Positions 55,923 to 64,000 of a DNA stretch of 64,000 nt are shown here, piece by piece (positions within the stretch are counted from its first letter, which is position 1; the number at the start of each line of letters is the position of its first letter). The stretch comes from Augochlora pura. Its lineage: Eukaryota > Arthropoda > Insecta > Hymenoptera > Halictidae. Position numbers and translations under genes: made by a program. The stretch is taken from NCBI RefSeq assembly GCF_028453695.1, contig NC_135781.1:21947640-22011639 (forward strand), given 5' to 3'. The notes beneath the pieces were generated by a model. That model saw only the letters and a list, made by a program, of their open reading frames with translations. It searched no databases and was not told the DNA's origin.

Positions 55923-58356
55923 TTATAATTTCACAATGATTTTTTTTGTGTACTTATTCATAAATTTCTTCTTCGGCTCTTTTTTCACGGAATCCATCGA
56001 AGTATTTAGAGGGTCGAGCCCTTCAAGTGACGGTAACTTTACTGATTCTACAATTTTATTATAATCTTTTGTATGGTTTTCCAGTTTAGGGATTAATTTT
56101 TTCATGAATTGTTGCACAGAATTACTAATCTTTTTTAAATTATTGTCTCTTGAATCACTTGAATTCTCATTCCAACACAATAAATTCTCTGCAATGTCCA
56201 CCTTTGTACTTTTTCTAATTTCTTGATTTTGCGATGGCTGTGATTGTTTAATATTTTGTTTCTCAAAGCCTCTTATCGCCTGACTTGGAGTTTGGATAGA
56301 GTCTCTCAGTTTTCCCCAAAAATCATAAAAACCTGCTCTATAATAATCTACAGTGGACACATAACTTAACTGTGGTGGTAACTGACATGTTTCGTAACGG
56401 CATGGTATAACTTTCCTCTGGCATTTTTCTGAAATAAAAAGAAAGGCATTCTTAAGAAATATCTCAAGAAAATATTGTATTTATTAGAGACTTAATAAGA
56501 CATACCAATACTCAGTGCTTGCGCATAGTTCAAAAAGAACTTATTTGCTGAAGATTTTAAAAAGTTTGATGTAACTATGACAATTAATCTATTGCATCTT
56601 TCAGAGATTAATGTCATGATAGCTACATGTTCAAACGTAATACCCGCAATTAAATCCCGGTCTTTTATGCACAACTGAAAATGATAAAGATACCATTTAT
56701 AATCTATTGTTACCATCATGCAATCATTTTACTTATTTACCTTTAATTTAAATTCATTTTCTAGTTTATTCGTCATTTCAGTGGCAAAATGTAGATCTTC
56801 ATCGGCATATAATAAAAATGCATCATAATTTTGATTATTAAGACCTTGTGGTATTCTAAGAACATCATCTATTAAAAGAATAAAATTATATTCGTCAGTC
56901 TGCAGAATAGAGAACATATTACAGATTATAATAAGATTAAAACATATCATCAAGATTGACATTCAAAGCAATTTTTTGAGAAAACAGTCTAAGTTGCAAT
57001 TACATATATACGAAAAAAATATTAGGAATAATATAGTTCAAGACATTGAATTCAATGAGTCATCTTATTATCTTTTATAATAAATTGTTATGTTGTGAAA
57101 ACTTTACCTCTAGTTAGAAGGTTTTCGTCAACTTCATTTTCAACTACATTGGCTGTTGTTAGAGATCTTTCTACTCCTTCTAAATACCTTTCAGCATCTC
57201 TTTCTATAAGAAAAAGTACAGAATAAGACACATAGAAACCAATGATTGAAAAGGATTAAAAAATAAGTGTTTCTAACTGTTATATTGGGTCTAACTAAAA
57301 CATTTATAGAAAAATGAAAAATTTCATTACAATTATGAGATATAACGATTCGGACCTATATTGGTAACAGTTTTGGTTCTTGAGAATTAATATTATTCTA
57401 GTTTTATAACTGTTACTATTACTATTGCTTATTGGTAAAAGGTTGTATACTTTTAAATTTCTGTGCAGTAGACAAAAAAATCCCAAAAGGAAATACAATA
57501 TATTTATTACATGAAATAGAATTCAAAATTGAAAGATAACTGTCATAGAATAACATTTTTCCAAAAGTTATTTTTTTAATATGCACATTTGTTACTGCTA
57601 TATAAATTGAATATACACAAATATGATAATTATCTGTTTGTTAATGTTTCATCAATCCCTAAATCTTTACTTATTTACATACAAAATTACCCTAAATTTA
57701 CATTGTGCACATTACCCAAAAATGAAACAAGTTTTTGGGCATATTAATATTGGTAAAGACATACCAAAAAGTTCTGAAGTGTCATCTACAATATCCCATC
57801 TATCAAGCTTTTTCAATATTTCTTGAAGATCAGTAATTGTAATGTTCTTCTCTTTCTGCTGCCAAGATAGTAGAATGTAATTAGACGGATCTGGATGCGA
57901 AGATAATAATGGCATCACCTCTCCACCCAAATTGGAAAAATGAGCAAGACCTCTCCAATCCCTAAAAAGTATGAATACAAAAAAGGTATGAAATTATGTT
58001 TTTAATAAACTACAGATTTTATACACTCATGACAAAAATGAATAGAAGAATTTTAACATAGTAGGAACGATAAGAGCATTTGAAAATATCAATACATTAT
58101 TTCGAATATATTAGAATAATTCCAGAAAAATTAAATATTTAGTTACTGTTACTTGCACTTGGTCCAAATTTTTTTACTATCTTAATATACAAGCATGCAT
58201 GGACAAATAAATAGTTTCAATGAATTTTTCGATTAATTACCTGGGCAAACCATTTTCGGAAGGAATAACTTTCGGAGGATTTAATAAAGTGGAGATAATT
58301 TGTTTGGACTCTGTAGATAGAGCAACAAGTGGCACTGCTGATAGGTCAAGTGTCAT
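55923..58356 (-). CDS. Myd88: Myd88 adaptor (death domain + TIR domain)
   Basis: Cytoplasmic adaptor that links Toll/IL-1-type receptors, through its TIR domain, to Tube and Pelle/IRAK kinases, through its death domain, upstream of Rel factors (established). Exons: 58241-58356, 57765-57961, 57108-57203, 56741-56868, 56506-56674, 55923-56428. All are GT-AG with matching phases and give 403 residues. The death domain is at about residues 5-105 (GLPRDWRGLAHFSNLGGEV, LLSWQQKEKNITITDLQEIL, KLDRWDIVDDT). A short linker follows. The TIR domain is at about 148-285, with box 1 YDAFLLYADED, box 2 region KDRDLIAGITFEH, RCNRLIVIVTSNFL, and box 3 FYDFWGKL. The tail (277-403) is Lys/Ser/Asn-rich with no recognised domain. 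Box 2 lacks the usual proline (RDLIAG). Insect Myd88 proteins have this architecture. No paralogue fits better. Confidence 0.93.
58008..58140 (-). mobile_element. TIR element inside Myd88 intron 1
   Basis: CTACAGATTTTATACACTCA plus TGACAAAAATG start, followed by family-like interior. The other tip is lost. It is the only copy seen right of 49 kb. Confidence 0.45.
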
Positions 58357-58734
58357 TTCGTCTCTTTGATTTAATATCTTATAATAACATACAAAAATTG
58401 TTTGATTCCCTTAATAATATGTAATCATGAATTTATCTATTATCATAATCTTATGAATTTATCTATTATCATAATTTCATGAATTTAAGTATAAATACCA
58501 ATATAAATTTTAAAGTACATATGCAGAAGATTCTTGAAATTTGATTGTACAAATCTTGATTAATGATTTTTAGTATTTATAAATCCATCAGTCTTCCGTA
58601 ATTATCAGTTTGTTACGGTTTTTCCAAGAAAACACTTTTCACAGACTGCACTAATCAACACTACCTACTATAGTAATAGGTTCCACTGTTGCACGCCTCC
58701 AAGACACAACTTGATCTGTAAGCGATGTTTGATG

Positions 58735-58783
58735 TAGAAATTTTCTTTCCTTTGATTGGCTGACGATTGACTGCAGAGACAGG
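58735..58783 (+). repeat. Repeat D, partial copy 3 (upstream of Myd88)
   Basis: TAGAAATTTTCTTTCCTTTG then ATTGGCTGACGATTGACTGC. About 84% like the first 50 bp of copy 1, in the same orientation relative to the downstream minus-strand gene. Includes an inverted CCAAT word. Confidence 0.6.
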
Positions 58784-58877
58784 ATCCAATGGGGATTGAA
58801 TTTGCAGTAAAATCGTGGGGATGTGCATGCCACCTTAGAGAGTAAGAAAACCGTGCAGGAGTAGGTACCATAACTGT

Positions 58878-58918
58878 ACATTCACTACTACCACTGTCAC
58901 ACATTCACTACTACCACT
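58878..58918 (+). repeat. 23-bp tandem duplication
   Basis: ACATTCACTACTACCACT occurs at 58878 and 58901, in the Myd88 upstream region. Confidence 0.7.
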
Positions 58919-59362
58919 ACCATCGTATTACCATACAGGAGTACGTAACGCGCTTAGGAAGAAACTCTCTGATTCGTTGAGGCTTTACGGATACTTCAAG
59001 TGTTCATAGTAGTTACAATATTTGAAATTGAAATGGAACCCTGTCGTGCTGGTACCTGTACGACTTCGTTAAGATATGAACAAGATAGTCAAAGAAGTCA
59101 TAAAACCAGTGTCATAAAACCTTTCCTTTTGTTTGCAAGCCTGGAAAAGCTCCTCCATTCATTCATATTACTTTTATAAAAGTAATAAATTTTAATAAAA
59201 AAAAAATTTTTATTTTCACCTGTGTATGGTTCTCCAATTGTTTATATTATATGCTTTTGGTAAATTTCTAGGTCCAGGACATTCAGTCCTGAAACTAGAA
59301 CTGATTCACGACTTATTCAGGAATGAAGATATAGACAACAGATAAAAGATGTATTCGGTGCT

Positions 59363-59514
59363 ATGAATAAATGCTTTTCGAGTAAAAAAGGTACTTTTAT
59401 TCATTAGATAAATTCTCGTTGAATGAAATTATTTATTCGATACTCATCGATTAAAAATATTTTTTTTTATTCGGACGTTTGAAGAACGAATAAAGATGAA
59501 GTATCTTTTATTCG
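59363..59514. repeat. Hairpin-rich AT stretch
   Basis: ATGAATAAA pairs with TTTATTCAT (59363-59410). CGAATAAAGAT pairs with ATCTTTTATTCG around GAAGT (59487-59514). Confidence 0.5.
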
Positions 59515-59958
59515 AACCATTGTTTAAATAATTTTCTACTTAAATAATACCTAACTACTACCTTATTTTGGAAATTTATTACATATTAAAAGGAAGCAAT
59601 TAAAATTAATTTAGGCAAGATAAGGAACAGTAACAAAACAATTGCTTATAAAATTCTACGACGGAACAATAAAAATTCCAATTATCATATTGTAATAACA
59701 GACATACTTTCGACTAAATTTGTATGTATTGTTAGCCGACTTCAAGGAGCGCTACCATGTGATGATTTTTAGGCAATTCCTTAAACAGGAGAAGTAACCA
59801 ATCACAAATAATTACAGTATAGCACTGGGCAATTAAATAGCATTTTTTTAGCTATGTTTCATTAATATCGATTAATATAAAAAGCTAACTCTACACAAGT
59901 AATAAAAACGTTTTGAAAGTAAGAGTCATCTATAGGTGAAATATAAAAATGTGATTTC

Positions 59959-59971
59959 GTTGCGCGGCAAC
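59959..59971 (+). promoter_or_regulatory. RFX X-box-like motif upstream of DRC3
   Basis: GTTGCGCGGCAAC, two inverted half-sites (GTTGC / GGCAAC) separated as in RFX X-boxes (GTNRCC N0-3 RGYAAC). The right half is perfect and the left half has one mismatch. It lies 104 bp before the DRC3 ATG. RFX factors drive ciliary genes in animals (established). Its use here is inferred. Confidence 0.45.
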
Positions 59972-60074
59972 CAGTTGAACTAAGCAAATCAACTATTGCT
60001 TTCGTTGCATATCTCAGTATTCTATTTGTAATAATCATTTATTTATTTACTTAAAAAAGAAAAGAAGTTAAAAA

Positions 60075-62351
60075 ATGTTTATCGAAGAGGATGTGCCCAC
60101 TATACTTCAAGAATTTGTGCAACCTCGGGTAATAAACCAAGATATGCTTATAAAGTTAATAGTTGAGCAAGGACCAAAGGGAGAAGCCGGCAAACTTTTC
60201 TTCGATGACGGAATTAATTTGAAAGAAACAGAAGAGATTCGAATAGAATTTCAAAGTACGTAAAGTGAATAAATATCTAATTGCATTTGTACTATTTTAC
60301 TACGTTATTTTCCTTTTCAGATATTTTAAAAATTGATTATCTTTGGGTAATGCCGAATCTTGTAAAGTTGAAATTATCAAACAATATTATTGAAAAAATA
60401 GAAAACTTAGAGCCTCTTATTCATTTAAAAGAGTTAGATCTTTCTTTCAATCGCATAAACGTAATGGAAAATTTAAATTGTTTACCAAAATTGGAGATAT
60501 TACTATTGTACAATAATCAAATTGAAAAAATAGAAAATATAGATAATTTATGTAATCTCACAATTTTCAGCATTGGTAATAATCTCATAACAGATTGGGA
60601 ACATGTAATATACATAATAGATATGTTTTAGAAGCTTAGCAACGTTTTTAACATTTTTATTTATAAAGATGTCATTTTAGGCACTTTATTTACGGAAATT
60701 CAAGAACCTTCGTAGTTTAAATATGGATGCAAATCCATGCACTAAAGAAACTGGATATTTTGATTATATATTTGCTCTTATACCTCAATTGCTATATTAT
60801 CAATATAAAATGATAACAAATGAAGAACGACAGAATGCCGTCGAGAAGCATTAGTAATTAAAAAACATCAAATTATATAATTTATAATTAATAGACAAAC
60901 AAAATATTTTTATTCATTCGTAATTATATTTTTATTTCACCTTTTTAGTAGACTTTTAAATACACTGGAAGATAAAGAAATGAAAGAAACAGAAGAATTG
61001 GAAGCACAGCAGGAATACGAAAAGAGATTAGCTTTTCTTACTTTCGCATACGTGGAATATCTTGATGATGATTACTTGTTTAAAAAAATGTTTGAAGATG
61101 ATGAAGGTTTGATCTCTTATTTTACCAAAATCAGTGCAACTAGTATCACGAAAAAATAAACTTGGAAATACATATTTAGAGGGTAGAGGATTGTCCATGG
61201 TAACTGAAGACACTCAGAATGCATATGTAGAGTATGAAAAAAGTTTTATAGTATTATGCCAAGAACTTTGTGAACTGGGATTGCAAGAAAATGAAAAACG
61301 AATCGATGAAATAAATACTTTTACAATCGCTGTTAATAATGGAAAAAAATCGTCCCAAGATCAAGGTCGATTGTAAGTAATGTAAAACAAGATGAAAATG
61401 AAAAAAGGATAAAAGCATAAAGGATTAAAACACTTATAATCTCTACTTTCAGAATTGTAAATAACATAATAAAAAGGAAAACGGAAATTCTACCGAATGT
61501 TAAAAATCTATTAAGTCAAATAGGGGAAGATACAAGTAGTATTATTCTCGAAGAAGTGACACAAAAAGTACAACAATTTTCTGATGACTTTAATGATATA
61601 ATCACTGAGGGTTGGTCTAATTTAATGTCTCTTGAGATGGAGTTACATGAGCAAATTGAAGTAAGGTTTGAAATCATAATTTGGATGTAGTCATTAATAA
61701 TTACATAATAATTCATACATATCTTATAGGATATAAATGAAGTATTTAGAATAAATATGTCTGACATGGTAGAGACCTACCTAACAGCTGCGCGAGGACA
61801 TATATCGCAGTTGCGAAATCGTGAGGCAGAATATAATGACACTATTAACGGACTGCTTTTATATTATTTAAGTGGTTTAGATGATTCAAAAATACCAAGC
61901 CACATCGTAAATTTATGTGGAGATAAAGATACTTTAGCTTTCAATCTTAGTAACTCTCATGAAAAGCATTTACAGGTACAATACTTAATTTACCAAATTA
62001 TTGAACATATAAGGGCATTCATTAATTTTAGGTAATTGATGCTAGAGAAGAGATGATGGTAAATCGTTTAAAAAGCTGGTTTGAAGAATATATTCAACAA
62101 TTAGTTGTGTAAGTTCTATGCTTCCTAGTTGCATATAGTATACTTATATATATATATATATATAATAGTCCTCGAAGCTCTAATAATTATTTGAATTTTG
62201 TAGAAAGGAAAATGAAAGAAATAACCAGCAAATACTGGAAATATCACATTTCGCAGATACTCAAAGAAATGAACTTTCTTCTCTACAGTTATTACAACAA
62301 TTACATGTAAACATAAGTGATTTGGAAGCTATGGAGGCTCTCGGCGATTAA
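60075..62351 (+). CDS. DRC3: Dynein regulatory complex subunit 3 (DRC3/LRRC48), with apparent 1-nt frameshift
   Basis: Axonemal nexin-dynein regulatory complex subunit needed for motile cilia and sperm flagella (established for the family). Exons: 60075-60255, 60321-60604, 60681-60853, 60949-61372, 61453-61660, 61730-61975, 62032-62108, 62204-62351. Introns are 56-95 bp. Skipping one base in exon 4 gives about 579 residues, somewhat longer than human DRC3. Seen: N-terminal IVEQGPKGEAGKLFFDDGI, SDS22-type leucine-rich repeats (LVKLKLSNNIIEKIENLEP, LKELDLSFNRINVMENLNC, LEILLLYNNQIEKIENIDN), LRR cap ALYLRKFKNLRSLNMDANP, then long coiled-coil regions. These include ELCELGLQENEKRIDEINT and the C-terminal LKSWFEEYIQQL block. 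Exon 4 switches frame at the T run 61120-61123. As written it would stop at TAA 61157-61159. It is divergent from Myd88 and convergent with ECI1. Confidence 0.9.
62143..62165. repeat. (TA)n microsatellite in DRC3 intron 7
   Basis: About ten TA units within the last DRC3 intron. Confidence 0.8.
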
Positions 62352-62548
62352 AGTTTAGTACATCTTATTAATATAATAAACTTTATTTTAATAAATTTCT
62401 CATATAAAAATTGTATAAAATTTTACAAAATTATAATTTTTAAACAACAGTAACATATTAATAAATTCATATGATATAGATTTATACATTTAAAAATAGT
62501 GAATTTATCATTTGAAGGTATAATCATTTATATCATATTAAAACATCC
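62352..62548. terminator. Shared 3' intergenic spacer with polyadenylation words on both strands
   Basis: 197 bp between the stop codons of convergent DRC3 and ECI1. AATAAA on the plus strand lies at 62375-62380 and TTTATT (AATAAA on the minus strand) at 62382-62387. Further AT-rich variants occur, for example TTTATA at 62527-62532, close after the ECI1 stop. Use of the distal minus-strand signal would make the two transcripts abut or overlap. Confidence 0.5.
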
Positions 62549-63728
62549 TTATTTTTGTTTCAAAGATTCAATGTAGAATTTTAGAGATGCTTGCACTTCT
62601 GGTAATTGACAAAACGTTACAAATTGTTTAACATCTTTATCCCGATTTTCTTTCATCCAAAGAAGGTTGGGTTCTCTTAATGTTAACTTTGTTTTTATTC
62701 GACCACCAGCTATATTAAAATTTTTAAAGATGAATACGACTTTAATCATTGTTTATATAATGAATGGAATGATAAACTTACATGGTATATTTTTAAATCC
62801 CTGAATAAATTTCTCGCATTTCTTAATTGCTTCTGCTTTATCAGCAACTAACTCGTCTACAAGTCCAATTTCTAATGCTTCTTTGGGTTGAAATAAAGAT
62901 CCACTGAATGAATAGTATTAAATCAATTAAAAGAATTATATTTGACATAAGCAATTTCTTTTAACTTTTATATGTTTTATCATGAATTTGTTACCGTAAA
63001 CATGCTATTTCGGCTTTTCTATACCCTAGCACATCAATATATAGATTTTTAAACCATGTAGGAACTGCTATTCCTAAACGTGTTTCATTTAGACCCATGG
63101 TATGTTTCCCTTCTACGAATACCCTGTATTCGGTAGAAATTGCTAAGAGACATCCTCCAGCAGGACTGGCACCCTTCACAAATAAAATTATATTAATACA
63201 GCAATAGTTAACTTCAACTTCAAACTTAATATCCTTTTACACATTTTATCCACATAATTCTAATGAATAATATTATAAAATAATACATTGATAGCAGTAG
63301 CTACTGGAATTTCCAAACCATACAAAGTTAACCAAGTATCTTGTAATGTTTGCCAGAATTCCACTAATTGATTTTCAGTTCGATTATAAAGTTCCATTAA
63401 ATCAAGTCCTGCTGTAAAAATAGTTGGTAATGCAGATGTCAATATAACGCCGCTACTACGATTTTTTTTAGCGTCTGTTAAAGATTCGTTTAAAGTGTTT
63501 AATAATTCTTTATTTAATCCATTTACAGGTTCACGTGCCATTGATATCTTAGTAATACCTGTAAGACATACATATTAACATAAACGAATATAGGAAGAAA
63601 TGGTGGTTATGGATAATATGCATACCTGTGACATCATCATGTGTAACATCAACAATTTTGGAACTTGTTGCATAAGTTTTAAATAAAGGAATTTTAATAA
63701 TATTAGATATTCTTTTCACTGCAAACAT
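62549..63728 (-). CDS. ECI1: Enoyl-CoA delta-isomerase 1, mitochondrial (dodecenoyl-CoA isomerase)
   Basis: Crotonase-fold enzyme that moves 3-cis/trans double bonds to 2-trans-enoyl-CoA during beta-oxidation of unsaturated fatty acids (established). Exons: 63626-63728, 63287-63558, 62995-63173, 62782-62903, 62549-62709. All phases join, giving 278 residues against about 300 in mammals. Residues 1-24 (MFAVKRISNIIKIPLFKTYA) are basic, hydroxylated and lack acids, like a mitochondrial targeting peptide. Seen: CoA-binding/oxyanion segment IFTAGLDLMEL (about 81-91), NGASPAGGCLLA (125-136) and GLNETRLGI, whose Glu155 aligns with the catalytic Glu of ECI1. The C-terminus (YIESLKQK) has no SKL-type peroxisomal signal. 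The start at 63728 is the only ATG before the targeting peptide. ECI2 is less likely because no ACBP domain is present. Confidence 0.93.
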
Positions 63729-64000
63729 TATTGACAAAATATAGGTTCTCTATTTTCACGATAAGAATATTTGTACGTACATACATATATGTATGTATAC
63801 ATGCACAATAAAGAAGACACTTGGTGTTGTATGGCAATATTTATTCTACTGTAATTTTATTACATCGAACGATTGTTATATTTATACAACTGTTAATATA
63901 TTATTACTGTACTGTTCCGTATTGCTTAACTCTCCAACGTTTTTTCTGTAAATTATTAATATGAGTTATCGACAAGTTTACTCTACGTGGCTATCGCGTT
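63729..64000. other. ECI1 5' flank
   Basis: AT-rich flank upstream of ECI1. A palindromic TACATA/TATGTA stretch lies at about 63775-63800. No gene start is seen in the remaining 200 bp. Confidence 0.5.

Larger units (their letters stand above)
58357..60074. other. Intergenic region between Myd88 and DRC3 (divergent)
   Basis: Head-to-head spacer of 1.7 kb that must hold both promoters. Contains a partial copy of the repeat shared with the cwc15 upstream region (58735-58783), a 23-bp two-unit tandem repeat (58878-58918), a hairpin-rich AT stretch (59363-59514), and an X-box-like motif near DRC3 (59959-59971). No coding region seen. Confidence 0.65.

Noticed and set aside
61106..61133. A 28-nt GT...AG intron that would also repair the DRC3 frame
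   Set aside because: Far below the smallest intron in this window (56 bp). It would delete the conserved LSYLP-like block that the single-base explanation restores.
1..64000. tRNA, rRNA or CRISPR arrays
   Set aside because: None recognised. The evenly scattered repeats are inverted-repeat elements without regular spacers, and this is a eukaryotic sequence.

Overview
This is an AT-rich, CpG-tolerant animal genomic window. Introns are short (56-561 bp) in the right-hand genes and very long in one developmental gene, and the protein families are those of an insect. Protein similarity and base composition suggest a hymenopteran (bee-, ant- or wasp-like). I cannot name the species from sequence alone.

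Layout. (1) 1-39.8 kb, minus strand: the 5' part of a BMP5-8/60A-type TGF-beta ligand gene (glass bottom boat, gbb). Three prodomain exons (39417-39819, 16877-17063, 7310-7464) are separated by introns of 22.4 and 9.4 kb. The mature-ligand exons lie beyond the left edge. (2) 39.8-51.7 kb: the GC-rich gbb 5' flank with a 181-bp tandem duplication, then a long intergenic region. (3) 51.7-52.7 kb, minus: the spliceosome protein Cwc15, three exons. (4) 55.9-58.4 kb, minus: the Toll-pathway adaptor Myd88, six exons with a death domain and a TIR domain. (5) 60.1-62.4 kb, plus: dynein regulatory complex subunit 3 (DRC3/LRRC48), eight exons, with one apparent extra base in a T run. (6) 62.5-63.7 kb, minus: mitochondrial enoyl-CoA delta-isomerase (ECI1), five exons, ending tail to tail with DRC3.

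The five genes belong to unrelated pathways (BMP signalling, splicing, innate immunity, cilium/flagellum motility, fatty-acid oxidation). They are neighbours, not a functional cluster. Exon boundaries were set by hand from GT-AG signals and codon phase, and all phases agree except for the single DRC3 defect.

The non-coding part is the less expected half of the window. A short inverted-repeat element (about 155-210 bp, tips close to TAGACTGCGGAT...ATCCGCAGTCTA) occurs roughly 28 times, whole or broken, nearly all in gbb introns and the intergenic region. At least four further dispersed repeat families are present: a 235-bp direct pair, a family built on the perfect palindrome GACGAGTATACTCGTC, an inverted pair of about 210 bp flanking 1.9 kb between cwc15 and Myd88 with a third copy upstream of Myd88, and a short repeat at 26.3 and 35.4 kb. 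GC-rich islands, purine tracts and microsatellites are scattered through the AT-rich background. Candidate regulatory sites are an RFX X-box-like site about 105 bp before the DRC3 start and a kappa-B-like cluster between Myd88 and cwc15.
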